Of a stretch of 64,000 bases of DNA, positions 15,888 to 28,438 are shown in pieces. This DNA comes from Centrapalus pauciflorus (Eukaryota; Streptophyta; Magnoliopsida; Asterales; Asteraceae): assembly GCA_020465985.1 (NCBI GenBank), contig JAANYP010006342.1, positions 124,001 to 188,000 of the forward strand. Reading direction: 5' to 3'. The stretch's first letter is position 1; the number at the start of each line of letters is the position of its first letter. Under the pieces are notes generated by a model. The model worked only from the letters and a program-made list of their open reading frames with translations. It did not search any database and had not been told where the DNA came from. The position numbers and the translations under genes were made by a program.

Positions 15888-17149
15888 CCTTCTTCAAAGC
15901 CATATTATTTGATATAAATATGTTTCCCATTGCACCAACAATAAATGATTTACAATTAGAATAATTTTTAACAGCAAAAATCCCATCAAACGCTGTTGAT
16001 TCCAATTCCATCTCCAACCTTCGTCCTTTCGTGGATTGAATGATACATTACCAATAAGCTCATGATTTTTTTATAAAAAATATCGATGTTTAACAAGATG
16101 GTTAAAAAGGGTTAACTGCATAAAAAGATAACATGTTATAGTCAATTTTTATTTTAGGTAACAAACTATTTAAACTTGCTCTAGTAGAAATGTAACATAC
16201 AAATAAATTTTAAAAAAAAAAAAAGTATTTTCTTATTCTTGGTGACGTTTTTAGACATTTAACATCCCTTTTCAATGACACTTTTTCTTTTTATAGAAAA
16301 TGATCAAATTAGGTTACTCTTCTTAAAAGTTTTCGTATTACCTTCCTATGATGACCAAATTAGTTGTTATCTAAATAGAAATAAGCTTTAACCACGTTAT
16401 CTTTTTATGCCATTAACCCTTAAAAAAGCATCACTCGAAAATGCATCAAAAATAAAAATTTTCAATATTTGAAATCACATAGTGAAATTTCACAGTTTTG
16501 GGTAAACTAAATATTCAAAGATCTTAAAAATTAAGTTATTTTCTCAAAAAAAAAAAAAAAATTATATCATGTTATGGATTATATTTCTTAATAAGTGCTA
16601 TTTTATTTTATTTAAAGAGTGCTTTTGAGTATTAAAATTTTATATTTATTAATTTATGTGTATGTCTATATTTAGCTTTTTAATCGAATTTTTGTTGTTT
16701 TGAATAAACAACTCCAACCATGTTTCGGTTCTGACATATATATTTATTTTTTATAATATTTAATAATATGAAATTTTGTTTAACAACTTTTAATATTTAT
16801 TTTTAAAAAAAATGTGATATAGAAATCCGTGTATGACGTGCAACTCACATTGTTAAATAAATAAACAGAAGTATCAATTTACAAATATGAAAGTACAATG
16901 CTTTAAATGGAATATCTAATCCATCATCATAATTCATACATAATAATCCATGAATGTCCCATTGTCAACTAATCTGCAATCACTATTCACTTTGCGAACT
17001 GATTGACCCTTTTTTAATTAGTGGGAGAGTCCAATGAATCATCAAACAGTGGGGTTAATTAAATAAAGTATGTTTCCATATGAAAAACTCTAGTGGACAA
17101 CTTTAACATAACAATTACGGGAGCGATCAACATCGTCGGCAATCTATTT
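15888..17149. other. Intergenic AT-rich DNA
   Basis: No gene. A loose inverted similarity between 16,100-16,200 and 16,300-16,410 (TTAACTGCATAAAAAGATAA against TTATCTTTTTATGCCATTAA) suggests a small diverged MITE. Confidence 0.45.
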
Positions 17150-17310
17150 ACAAAAAAAATGGTAACCTATCCTATCGATCGGCTCCACAAATAATATGAA
17201 AGAGGTAAATTGTTTTACCTATATAATCAGAAGACACATGTAAATGTTTGATCCTTGAACTATCAGTATACATTTCATGTCCACAACCACTAAGTTATCA
17301 TTAAAAGCCA
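17150..17310 (-). mobile_element. SINE copy 1 of a two-copy family
   Basis: On the minus strand it starts near TTAGTGGTTGTGGACATG (A-box-like), has a B-box-like GGATCAAAC, then TTTACATGTG, GGTAAAACAATTTACCTC and ends GGTTACC followed by T8. It aligns with the copy near 57.73 kb. Confidence 0.55.
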
Positions 17311-17670
17311 TATAACACATACATACACATGATGACATGATTTACAAAACTAAATCTAAGGATTAAAATACCATATAATAATTAATTTAAATGACATGAA
17401 AATATAACATGTTTTTTAATCAATAATAATTGTATTAAGGATCATATTATCAAAATGTAAATTTAAAATACCATAGTTAGAAAAATGTACATTTCAGGAA
17501 TTGAAAACCATGATACGGATTGTATTTGATGTGAAATTGGTAAATAATTAATGTTGTAGGTTACCCACATAAATTACCCTACATTTACATATCACTTGGT
17601 TGCAGAAAATTATGATTTGATAGCCCATTTTCTAATTTATGATCCCTTAAATATGATTGTCTTTAAATAC
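17311..17670. other. Intergenic DNA
   Basis: Nothing recognised. Confidence 0.5.
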
Positions 17671-17673
17671 CTA

Positions 17674-17987
17674 CGGGGCATTTGGTTCGCGGATTTTCTG
17701 AAATTTCCTGGGATTTGCATTTAAAATCTTGTGTTTGGTTCGCAGATTTTCGTAAGGATTTAAAATCCCAAGATTTCTTAAATCCCTCACTTCTTGTTAT
17801 TTAAAATCTCAGCCTCTCCCCTGAGATTTTAAATCCCAGTTACCTTGCATTTTCCAGATTAACAAATTTTTTCTATAAGATAATGCAATTTTATTTGACA
17901 AAATCCTGACAAATGCAAATACTGCATAATGCAAATCCTTTGAAAAAATGAAAATCCCAGAGAAAAAATCTGCGTACAAAACGCCCT
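17674..17987. mobile_element. Tourist-like MITE, CTA TSD (314 bp)
   Basis: Left GGGGCATTTGGTTCGCGGAT and the inverted right GAGGGCGTTTTGTACGCAGA; the GGATTT/AAATCC words continue inward. CTA lies at 17671-17673 and 17988-17990. Confidence 0.78.
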
Positions 17988-18698
17988 CTAAAATGATTTG
18001 GATACCCATTTTCTAATTTATGATCTCTTCCTCTCTTTCTAAATCTTGTAAAATGTGAAGAAAGATGATCGTCACTTCTTGAATGTATCTTTAATGTACA
18101 TCTCTACGTTTAAAAAAAAACTATTGATATTATTTTTGTAAGTATAATTGTTAAATCAAAGATATGAAATCTTTTTTTATTTAAACACTTACAAATTTAT
18201 AAAATTAATAAAGTTATGGGAAATCAAAATTTAAACGTAATGAGTGACCGTGATGTGACACTAGTAATTCTTCTTTACTAATATGAATAGATTATACATA
18301 ATAATATTAGTTTTGACCTGACCTAGCATATTAAAAGTTTATTTGATCATTTCATTTTATCACCTCAAGTCCTCAACTGAATTTCTTTTAGTCAACGATG
18401 ATACATAACATCAGATCTACTACTTTACAGGATATGAATCCATCGTCACATAAATTAGAATCCCAAATGTAAACTAATGTAAAACCATATAAATACTGTT
18501 ATTCATTCTTTTCAACCGATGCACAAATGTTGAAGTTTTTTTGAATTTTTCATTTGTTAATTTCAAATCTTTAACATTTCAACTTTTCGAGCTACAATTT
18601 CATAAAAAAAATCACATTGCTTTGGCATAAGGACTTTGAATCTCATATTCATCCCTCGTAGGTTCACAAAACATTGAAATATAAATCATTAAATAAAT

Positions 18699-19868
18699 GG
18701 TAAATTACAAATTCGTTCACATGGTTTATTAGACATATATTATTAATTAAGTTCTTTAACTTTAAAATTTATACTTTCAGTTCTTATGGTTGAAGTTTTG
18801 TTACAAATTTCATTATTTGGTCATTTAAATGATTATTTTTCCTTTACTTGTTTAATAATTATTATTATTATTATTTTTATTGTCATTTATGTTATTATAA
18901 AATAACAAAGTAATATAAAAATTTTAAAAAAAACAATAATATTAATTTAATGTAAAACACACGAAAATAAATATTAATATATTTATAAAAACATATAAAT
19001 TATTATTATTATCAATAAAAAGCAAAAAATAACATTTTCAATTAGATTTTTTGAAAATTTTAATAATAAAATGTAAATCTTTTTTAAATCATAAAATAAA
19101 TTCAAATATTAAGTACTCATTTTAAACTAAATGATTTTTAATTAGGATTAAACACCTATATAAACTAATTGTTATTCTAATCATTTTGGTAATTAAAAAT
19201 AAAAAATAAAATAACTTTATAACTTTAGGTTTTTTTTTTGAATTTTTTTAGGAAAAATCAAACGTTTTTGTAAATTATAAAATAAACTTTTTTTTAAAAA
19301 AAAATTAAAATTTTCAAAACGTTTAAATATCCTACTTAAAACTTTTCTGAAAAACTTTTAAAAGTTTATAACACTTCAAAACAGACAATGTTTTCAATTT
19401 AATTTAAAATTTTAATTATTTTTTTAAAAGTCTAAACTATAAAGTGTTAAGTGTTAAAAAGTTGTTTATGTAAAAAAGTAAGATTTTTTTAAATACTTAT
19501 CGACAATGTTTTTATTTATTTTCAGATTTAATTTTTTTTATTTTTTTAATAAATTCGAAGATCTAATATTTTTAAATTTTAAGTAACAATAATAATAACT
19601 CATTTGTTTTTATTAATACTTTATCATTCACATTTATGTATTTTATATTAAATTAATTTTAAGGTTAGTTTATTAGTTATAATATTAAAAGTAGTTTTAA
19701 TAATAATTTTTAAACAAGTAAATGTAAGATGATCATTATAAATGACCACAAGACAAAATCGATAACAAAACTTCAACTATAAGGTACGTCAGTGTAATTT
19801 TAAAAAGTTAAAAGAATTCAATTCATAAATTATGGTAAACTATAGGAATGAAATATGTAGTTTACTCT
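18699..19868. mobile_element. Mutator-like inverted-repeat MITE (1,170 bp)
   Basis: The ends GGTAAATTACAAATTCGTTC and its inverted counterpart near 19,840-19,866 pair for roughly 180 bp with mismatches; the stretch containing TTGAAGTTTTGTTA occurs in both arms. Flanks TAAATAAAT (18690-18698) and TGAATAAAT (19869-19877) match at 8 of 9 bases. The interior is AT-rich with ATT repeats and no coding sequence. Confidence 0.75.
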
Positions 19869-19881
19869 TGAATAAATTTTA

Positions 19882-21630
19882 GGGAGAATTTCATATATAC
19901 CCCTCCAAAACTTCATAATATCATATCTACCCAACCTAAAATTTTAATATCATATATATCCCTCTTAAACATCATAATATTATATATACCCAATTTTAAT
20001 TTTTAATATCACATATATCCCTCCTAAACATCATTAATATAATATATACCCAAATTTATTAATTTAATTATTATTATAACATTTAAAACTCATAATTAAT
20101 ATTGCTTCCTAATTAATGACCATTATACCCTTACCCATTATTCTTTCAACTAAACTTCAAAATATCACATTTATCCAACTTAAATTAAAATATCATATCC
20201 CTTTTAATAATTTTATATAATTTATTTTTGTAAACTTTACTAAATAAATTCTTCAAACTAAAACAAATTAACATTAAAAATAAAAACAAAAATTTGTATC
20301 ATGTTTTTGTTCGTTTGTAATCAAATCGTATCGTCTTATTATATTTTCTTATTTTTTCCTAAAGTAATCTATATACAATTAACTGATGACATATTATGTT
20401 CTTTCTTTTCTTTTTCTTTTAGAATTTTATAGTTGTATCGCATTTTGTTTTGTTTTTTTAATTTTGTATATATTTTTTGTTTTCTAATACATTAGTTTCA
20501 ATTATTTTTTCAAGTTTGCATTCGTTTTATAACAATTGTTTATTTAGTTTACCTTTTTTAAAATTTTTATATTTAATCTGGTATTTGAGTTATATTTGTT
20601 ATCCAATGTAATTAGTTGTGTATATTTTGTGTTAACGATAAGATTATATATATTAGAGTCCAGTTTTTATAATAATTTGTTTAATAATTAGTAACTAGAA
20701 AATATTTAAATATTAAATTTACCGGATGAAATTTGCATATTATTAGTAACTTAATTTTTTTATTATAAATATATGGTTATTTTCATTAGTAAAAAATTCA
20801 ATTTTTTTAAACAAACCTTTAATATTAAAATATTTTCTAGTTACAAATTATTATAAAATTGGACTTTAAATATACAGGATTATATATATAATCTTGTAGT
20901 TAATACAAAATATACACAACTAATTACATCGGATAACAAGTTACTAGACTAAATTAAAAATTAAAAAAAAAGAAAACTAAATAAACAATAGTTATAAAAC
21001 GAATGCAAACTTGAAAAAAATTAGAAACTAATGTATTAGAAAACAAAAAATATATACTAAATTTAAAAAAACAAAAACAAAATGCGATGCAACCAAAAAG
21101 TTCGAAAAGAAAAAAAACATAATATGTAATCAGTTAATCGTATATAGATTACTGTAGAAAAAAAACAACTAAGAAATTATAATAAGACGATAAAAACGTG
21201 CAAAAACACAATACAACTTTTTTATTTTTATTTTTGATGTTAATTTGTTTTAGTTTGAAGAATTTATTTAGTAAAGTTAACAAAAATAAATTATATTAAA
21301 TTATTAAAAGGGATGTGATATTTTAATTTAAGTTGGATAAATATGATATTTTGAAGTTTAGTTGAAAGAAGAAATGAGTAAGGGTATAATGGTCATTTAT
21401 TAACAAGCAATATTAATTATGAGTTTTAAATGTTTTAAAAATAATTAAATTAATGAATTTGGATATATATGATATTAATGATGTTTAAGAGGGATATATG
21501 TGATATTACTATTTAAAATTGGATATATATGATATTATGATGTTTAGGAGAGATATATATGATATTAAAATTTTAGGTTGGGTATATATGATATTATGAA
21601 GTTTTGAAGCGATATATATGAAATTCTTCC
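19882..21630. mobile_element. Long foldback Mutator-like element (1,749 bp) with 9 bp TSD
   Basis: Perfect 9 bp duplication TAAATTTTA at 19873-19881 and 21631-21639. The ends, GGGAGAATTTCATATATAC and its inverted counterpart, continue as an inverted repeat through almost the whole element; for example 20518-20546 pairs with 20977-21007. The symmetry centre is near 20,757. No coding frame is visible. The size of the TSD points to the Mutator superfamily. Confidence 0.9.
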
Positions 21631-21763
21631 TAAATTTTATGTCATAAATTATAACTATGATAGTGTATTTAATTTTTTTTTTTTGAACGACAAAAGGAAA
21701 ACCAACTCAAAGCTTCGACATTGCCATCACCTCAAGCTGGCTCCCAACAAATTTTATTAAATA

Positions 21764-23556
21764 TGTAACACCCCTCCCGATCCCGGAAATGCCACGTCAA
21801 TACAATATCATATGTGGCAATAACGCAACGGATCCATAACGCACGTGTCATGGGATAATGCAGATTATGGCTAATTAAAAACTTTAAACGCAAAGTTAAT
21901 ACATACAAATCCCAGATTAACAAAACATACAAATTCCGGCCACTGGATACACCGACCCCCAAACAACCGTTATACAAATTCTATATAAACATAAAACCAT
22001 CACAGATCTTCAGTCTATCTCGGATCTACCTCGGCTGCGGCTGAGATCCTTTCTGATTCCCTGAACATGTTAGACTCGATAACGTGAGCTATAAAGCCCG
22101 TGAGCACGCGAGGGTTGACACTGCACATAAGCACATAACACACAATCCCTGCCCCTGTCCCTGTCCCGATAACCCAACACACATCTCAGGTATAAAGCAC
22201 AAGTATGAGATCGAACACAGCCCTGTGGGGACCCCTCCCCGATGGACACATCGCACACAGCAATGGTCGGTAATACCCTGTAGCACGGAAGCTACCCGGC
22301 TACAGGCCCTGCCGTATATATACGCCCCAAGGACTGTAAGGGACAGTCAACCCGCGCGATTCCCCTTCGCGACTTATCGTCCGTATGGAACTCATCACGG
22401 ACCCCTGGATCGGTCTCGCATCTCATACATAACACGTATAAGGAATAGAGCATACCTGAGGTTCACGTTCCTGTCTCACATAGATATAACACGCACAAGA
22501 TAGCAACACAGCTAAAATCATAAAGACGGCGCGCGTTTGGAAAAGTCTCGAGTACTCACCTGATTGGTTCCCCGAAGTTTGGCCTCCCTGTTCGAACCCT
22601 GCTCGAGATCCACTAGTCCCTGTAATCACACGGATAGCCCAACAATCAATCGCAATTCCCAATTAACACATATCACATGATTACAACAATTCGGACTCAA
22701 TTCAAACCCGATAGCCCCACGGAACCGAAACTCGATTAATACCCGAAACTCGACTCAAACCCGACTCAAAGCAATCCCAAACAAGACCCCAACCCCAGTA
22801 AAACACAGCCCAAGCAATCCCGAAGGAAACCCGACACAATTCGACCCAAACTCAATTCACAAAGTTAAACTCGGATTTTCAATGCAGGCAGTTAGTCGCG
22901 CCGCGGACCCCCTGGTCGTCGCGCCGCGACACCGCGAAATCCCTGTTCCTGCTCTGCGATTTTCAGCTCTGCCCAGGAGGTCAAACCTCCTTCTTACTTC
23001 GATTCCCAGCTCAATTAAGCACACAAAAGCAGTACATATCATCATATAACAACTATACAAGGATTTCCCATCAATTCTCAATATACAACACAAATTAAGC
23101 TCTTGGAACCAAAGCTTCTTACCTCAACGATCTTCAAGAACACAAGGGAGGAAGATGATGATCAATCCTCAGATTTCACACTTAATTCGGAGCCTGGAGA
23201 CTGGATTTCTTGCTGGAGTTCACAAAGCACACACACATACACTATTTAGGGTTCACACAAATGGATAAGGGAGAAAAGAGGCTAAGCACATATATACGTC
23301 TCTATCTCAATCGGTCCCGAACCCATTAACCCGAACCCGATACCACATTTTCAATATTTATGCCCATTTAACCCATTTAATCCCACGATCCCAAAAATAT
23401 AATCCGTTTATTAAAATTATAACCCGGTGACACGCAAGCCCAATCCCGACACGTCTTAATCCACGAAACGGGATATAATTGGACCGACCCAATATCAATA
23501 AATTATTCATCCACTAAAATAATTCCACGTACCAGGTCAAATTAACGGATGTTACA
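21764..23556 (-). repeat. 3' LTR of the gypsy element (1,793 bp)
   Basis: Nearly identical to the 28439-30238 copy. The differences I see are a rearranged C/A-rich block near 22,122-22,152 (accounting for the 7 bp length difference), C against G near 22,390, and C against T near 22,684. Confidence 0.96.
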
Positions 23557-23570
23557 AATCCTCCCCTCTT
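23557..23570 (-). promoter_or_regulatory. Polypurine tract of the gypsy element
   Basis: On the minus strand AAGAGGGGAGGATT abuts the start (TGTAAC) of the 3' LTR, the position from which plus-strand DNA synthesis is primed. The stop of gag-pol lies only about 20 bp upstream. Confidence 0.88.
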
Positions 23571-23591
23571 AAAGAGATTCCGTCCCGGAAT

Positions 23592-26500
23592 CTAACTCGA
23601 ATTCTGGAATAGGTGAGGATATCTCGATCGCATTTCCAACTCGGGCTCCCAGGTAGCGTTGGTACCTTTATGGTGTCTCCACTGAACAAGTACCAAGGCA
23701 ATCTCTTTATTCCTCAGCTTCTTAATCTTTCGATCGGTCACGGCTTCGGGCTGCTCCACATATCGCAGTTGATCATCGACTGTAATCTCGGATAAGGGCA
23801 CATACTGATCATCTGTAGCCAGACACTTCCGAAGATGACTCACATGAAACGTATCGTGCACACCGGCCAACTCCGGAGGCAATCGCAGTCGATAGGCCTG
23901 ATCCCGGACTCTCTCAACAATCTCGAACGGCCCAATATACCGCGGACTCAGCTTCCCATGATGTCTAAACCGGATAACCCCTTTCCACGGCGACACCTTA
24001 AGCAACACGCGGTCCCCGACACTGAACTCTAACTCTTTCAGACGGCGATCTGCATAGCTCTTCTGACGGCTCTGGGCGACCTTCATATGCTCTCGAATCA
24101 CGGCCACTTTGTCACTGGTCTCTTGTAATAACTCCGGCCCGCTGATAGGTCGCTCACCGACCTCGCCCCAACACACTGGGGTCAGGCACTTACGCCCATA
24201 TAGTGCCTCAAACGGAGCCATTTTAATCGTGGCGTGATAGCTATTATTATACGCGAACTCGACCAACGGTAAATGCACGTCCCAATTGCCGCTGAAGTCG
24301 ATAGCACACGCCCGCAACATATCCTCGAGGGTCTGATTGGTGCGCTCGGTCTGCCCGTCAGTCTGCGGTCTATACGCCGTACTTAGCTGAACCCTGGTAC
24401 CCAATTCCCGCTGGAAACTCTGCCAGAAACGAGACGTAAACCGCGTATCCCTGTCCGAAGTAATCGACATCGGAATCCCATGCCGCGATACTACCTCGTT
24501 GATGTACAGTCTCGCTAACTGATCCATGGTGATAGTACCTCGAACGGCTAAGAAGTGCGCACTCTTCGTTAGTCGATCCACTATAACCCAGATCATGTCG
24601 TTCCCGCGGACCGTGCGTGGAAGTCTCACAATGAAATCCATCGTGATGTGATACCACTTCCACTCGGGGATTTCCAACGGCTGTAGATGCCCGTGCGGCT
24701 TCTGATGCTCGGCTTTGACTCTGAGACACGTCATGCACTGCTCAACATATCGGCCCACATCTCTTTTCATTCCCGGCCACCAGTAGAAGTCACGGAGATC
24801 ACGATACATCTTAGTACTCCCCGGATGCACAGATAGCCTCGACCGATGCGACTCATCAAGAATCAACTGCCGCAGATTCCCAACCCTTGGGACCCAAACC
24901 CTATCATGGAACACAAGTAACCCACGATCGTCCCTGATCAATGACTCAAGCTGCCCGATCAATCGTTCACGCTTCACATTATCACCTCGCAGGCCCTCCT
25001 GCTGTGCTAACCTCAGACTATCGATCAAAGTCGAGGTGATCTCAAGCCTCGAGGCTCTGGAAATTACAGTCTGGCCGCATGCCCTACGGCTCAGCGCGTC
25101 AGCTACCACATTAGCCCGACCCGGGTGGTACTGAATCTCGCAATCGTAGTCCTTAAGCAACTCAAGGCTACGGCGCTGTCGCATATTAAGATCTTTCTGG
25201 CTGAACAAATACTGAAGACTCTTATGATCGGTATACACAACGAACCGAGACCCATACAGATAATGACGCCAAATCTTCAACGCAAACACAATGGCGTCCA
25301 ACTCTAAATCGTGCACGGTATGGTTCTCCTCGTAAGTCTTTAGCTGGCGCGAAGCATAAGCGATCACCTTCCCTCTCTGCATCAGAACGCAACCCAAACC
25401 CGACCCTGAAGCATCACAGTATACCACAAAATCATCGGTACCCTCTGGCAAGGCCAACACTGGAGCCTGACACAACCGGGTCTTCAATTCTCTGAACGCA
25501 CGCCCCTGATCCTCGGACCATTCAAACGGAACGGACTGCCGTGTCAATCTCGTCAACGGCAAGGCAATCCTCGAGAAATCCTGGATGAAGCGTCTATAGT
25601 ACCCAGCGAGACCCAGAAAACTACGAATCTCAGGCACTGATCTCGGAGGCTCCCAACTCATCACCGCCTCAATCTTGGCCGGATCCACCTTTATACCCTC
25701 GGCACTGACCACGTGACCCAAAAACTGCACTTCCCGAAGCCAAAATTCACATTTGGAGAATTTCGCGTACAGTCTCTCCCTGCGCAGCACAGATAAAACC
25801 TCTCGGAGGTGCTGCTCGTGGTCCTCGGCACTCCGCGAGTAGATAAGGATGTCATCAATGAACACGATCACGAATCTATCCAACATAGTTCTACACACCC
25901 GGTTCATTAAATCCATGAAAGCGGCGGGTGCGTTAGTCAAACCGAACGGCATTACAAGGAACTCGTAATGCCCATAACGAGTCCGAAACGCGGTCTTCGG
26001 CACATCTTCATCCCTGACCCTTAACTGATGGTAACCCGATCGCAAGTCGATCTTGGAGAAATAGCTCGAACCCTGGAGCTGATCGAACAGATCATCAATA
26101 CGTGGAAGCGGATAACGATTCTTCACAGTCACTTTATTCAATTCCCGATAGTCGATACACATCCGCATACTACCGTCCTTCTTTTTCACGAAAAGCACTG
26201 GCGCACCCCAAGGCGACGAACTAGGACGGATAAATCCACGATCTAGAAGTTCCTGCAACTGTGACATCAGCTCTCGCATCTCTGTCGGTGCCAGCCTATA
26301 AGGCGTCTTAGCAATCGGCACCGCCCCAGGAACAAGATCGATCCGGAATTCCACTTGGCGATCTGGCGGTAACCCAGGCAACTCCTCTGGGAATACCTCA
26401 GGGAACTCACGAATCACCGGAATATCCTCTAAGGTCTTCTTTTCCTTCCTCGCGTCAACTACATAAGCTAGGAAGGTCTCGCACCCTTTAGAGACATATC

Positions 26501-28268
26501 TCTGAGCCCTGGCCATAGACACAATCCCGATATCTCCCTTACGACGTTCCCCATACACAATCACACTCTCACTGTCAGAAATGGGTATACGGATGATCTT
26601 CTTGGCACATAGAATATCAGCCCGTCTGGCAGTCAACCAGTCCATACCCACTATCACATCGAAGCTACTGATCTCAATTGGCAGCAAATCGATTGCAAAC
26701 TGATGGGAATCTATTTCTAACACACAGCCCCGATAAACACGACTCACTAACATTGAGCTCCCATCAACCCTCTCGACAATTAACGGAACAGATAAAGGAG
26801 AAGCAGACACACTAAAATACGCACAAAATGTAACAGACACATAGGAGCGATCTGCCCCGGAATCAAATAACACACGAGCTCGAAGTCCGTTAAGGATATA
26901 CGTACCCGAAACAACGTCTGTAGCATCCCGTGCCTCCTCTGCGGTAGCCTGGAACACACGCCCGCGGCCTCTCGGAACTACCTCACGGCGGCTAGACGAC
27001 GACGGCTCGGCCCTGGCCCCACTCGAACTAGCACCCTGTACTGCCGGCCCCGGCTCTGGACAATCCCTAACCCGATGCCCTGGTCGCCCACATCTGAAAC
27101 ACAACGACTCAGGCACCGTACAAACTGAAGCGGCGTGGCCCCGCTGGCCGCACCGGAAACAACGTGGCTGTTCCGATAAACACTGTCCGGAATGGCGCCG
27201 GTGACATTTCGGGCACTCCCGATCACCATAAGAACTCTCGACACGGCTACCGGACGCCTGGGACCCCTGTCCCACACTACTCTGGCTCTGCGCTCCCGAC
27301 CCCTGACTCTGGCCCTGACCCTGACGTCTCGATCGACGATCTCGACCCCGGTCCCTATCACGTCTCTGACCCGCCCCTTGCCCTGAAATCTGCCCGGAAC
27401 CCTGACCTGAAAATTGCCACTGATCCGGACGCTGATCACTGGGGGCGTCCCCGGAAGACCTCCATACACTGGACGGCTGATCACAAGTCCCAGTACGCTG
27501 CCTCTGGGAAGAGGGCTGCTCCCTCTGCTTGAGGATCTCTCGCTCCCTCATGCGGGCCATCTCAAGGGCTCTAGCAAATGTCGGAGTATCGTGCAGTCCC
27601 ACAAACTCCCGGATATCAGATCGGAGCCCATCAATAAACGCGTCTGCTTTACGGCTCTCGGTATCCACATGCTGAGGCGCGAACTGTGAGTACTCATTAA
27701 ATCGGTCGACATACTGCTGGACCGTCATGTTACCCTGTTGCAAATGGAGGAATCGGCGCTCCATCTCCCGTCTCTCATCCCTCGGAATGTACTGTAACTC
27801 AAACATAGCCCTGAACTGCTCCCAGGTCATAGCATAAGCGGCGGACTCAGTCATCGACGACTCAATCGATTTCCACCACTGCAAAGCACCGCCCCGTAAC
27901 TGATATGCGGCGTACCCAACCATATCTCTAGGATCCACATGGGCCACTCGGAACGCGCCCTCAATCTCACGCTCCCACGCGATGGCCGCCCCCGGCTCAC
28001 CGTCACCCCGAAACTGTGGCGGAGCCCCTGTCATGAAATCTTTGAAAGACCCGCCCCGCTGCGAAGATGACGAAGCACCACCCCTAGACTCAGTCTCGGC
28101 ACGCTGAATAACTGGCCCCAAACTCTGACCCTGCTCACGCTCTTGCTCTTTCTGCTTCCTGTAAAACTCGGTAAGAACATCTAGCAACTCAGATTTACGA
28201 ATATACTCGTCACTGGGCGGCTTACCCGCGCCCGAACCCTCTCCCTGATCTGCCATGATAATCTGCAC
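23592..28268 (-). CDS. Gag-Pol polyprotein of the gypsy element (1,558 aa, intact)
   Basis: One frame without stops or shifts. Domain order by approximate residue: Gag capsid region 85-250; Gln/Gly/Arg/Ser-rich linker 255-345; an unusual small Cys/His finger at 352-363 (CPKCHRRHSGQC) followed by two CCHC knuckles at 370-383 and 390-403; aspartic protease with DSGA at 469-472; reverse transcriptase about 655-860 with DLRSGYHQ at 741 and FIDD at 803-806; RNase H with acidic residues near 952, 989, 1014 and 1057; integrase with an HHCC finger (about 1141-1181) and catalytic D1211, D1272, E1308 (D,D35E spacing); a GPF motif near 1446; and a C-terminal chromodomain-like segment about 1503-1555. 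The second ATG (28,256, MADQGEG) is as plausible a start as the first. All catalytic motifs look intact, so the copy may be competent. Confidence 0.96.
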   Translation of the reverse strand: MQIIMADQGEGSGAGKPPSDEYIRKSELLDVLTEFYRKQKEQEREQGQSLGPVIQRAETESRGGASSSSQRGGSFKDFMTGAPPQFRGDGEPGAAIAWEREIEGAFRVAHVDPRDMVGYAAYQLRGGALQWWKSIESSMTESAAYAMTWEQFRAMFELQYIPRDERREMERRFLHLQQGNMTVQQYVDRFNEYSQFAPQHVDTESRKADAFIDGLRSDIREFVGLHDTPTFARALEMARMREREILKQREQPSSQRQRTGTCDQPSSVWRSSGDAPSDQRPDQWQFSGQGSGQISGQGAGQRRDRDRGRDRRSRRQGQGQSQGSGAQSQSSVGQGSQASGSRVESSYGDRECPKCHRRHSGQCLSEQPRCFRCGQRGHAASVCTVPESLCFRCGRPGHRVRDCPEPGPAVQGASSSGARAEPSSSSRREVVPRGRGRVFQATAEEARDATDVVSGTYILNGLRARVLFDSGADRSYVSVTFCAYFSVSASPLSVPLIVERVDGSSMLVSRVYRGCVLEIDSHQFAIDLLPIEISSFDVIVGMDWLTARRADILCAKKIIRIPISDSESVIVYGERRKGDIGIVSMARAQRYVSKGCETFLAYVVDARKEKKTLEDIPVIREFPEVFPEELPGLPPDRQVEFRIDLVPGAVPIAKTPYRLAPTEMRELMSQLQELLDRGFIRPSSSPWGAPVLFVKKKDGSMRMCIDYRELNKVTVKNRYPLPRIDDLFDQLQGSSYFSKIDLRSGYHQLRVRDEDVPKTAFRTRYGHYEFLVMPFGLTNAPAAFMDLMNRVCRTMLDRFVIVFIDDILIYSRSAEDHEQHLREVLSVLRRERLYAKFSKCEFWLREVQFLGHVVSAEGIKVDPAKIEAVMSWEPPRSVPEIRSFLGLAGYYRRFIQDFSRIALPLTRLTRQSVPFEWSEDQGRAFRELKTRLCQAPVLALPEGTDDFVVYCDASGSGLGCVLMQRGKVIAYASRQLKTYEENHTVHDLELDAIVFALKIWRHYLYGSRFVVYTDHKSLQYLFSQKDLNMRQRRSLELLKDYDCEIQYHPGRANVVADALSRRACGQTVISRASRLEITSTLIDSLRLAQQEGLRGDNVKRERLIGQLESLIRDDRGLLVFHDRVWVPRVGNLRQLILDESHRSRLSVHPGSTKMYRDLRDFYWWPGMKRDVGRYVEQCMTCLRVKAEHQKPHGHLQPLEIPEWKWYHITMDFIVRLPRTVRGNDMIWVIVDRLTKSAHFLAVRGTITMDQLARLYINEVVSRHGIPMSITSDRDTRFTSRFWQSFQRELGTRVQLSTAYRPQTDGQTERTNQTLEDMLRACAIDFSGNWDVHLPLVEFAYNNSYHATIKMAPFEALYGRKCLTPVCWGEVGERPISGPELLQETSDKVAVIREHMKVAQSRQKSYADRRLKELEFSVGDRVLLKVSPWKGVIRFRHHGKLSPRYIGPFEIVERVRDQAYRLRLPPELAGVHDTFHVSHLRKCLATDDQYVPLSEITVDDQLRYVEQPEAVTDRKIKKLRNKEIALVLVQWRHHKGTNATWEPELEMRSRYPHLFQNSS

Positions 28269-28423
28269 AAAGCAAAACGATTAAGCACAAGGGATAAATC
28301 ATCCAGCGTTATACACTAAGCCAGGTCGGTTAATCCACTATATAATCGCAAAACGATCCCCCATGGACCGGAACAAGGTCTAAGTTAAGCATCCACTAAT
28401 GATACTCAAGCTTCAAACCACAA

Positions 28424-28435
28424 GCTCTGATACCA
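28424..28435 (-). promoter_or_regulatory. Primer-binding site for initiator tRNA-Met
   Basis: On the minus strand TGGTATCAGAGC follows the 5' LTR after three bases. This is the standard plant primer site matching the 3' end of initiator tRNA-Met and shows which LTR is the 5' one. Confidence 0.93.
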
Positions 28436-28438
28436 TGC

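Noticed and set aside
24370..27689. Other ORFs overlapping gag-pol
   Set aside because: Shadow frames of the gag-pol coding sequence.
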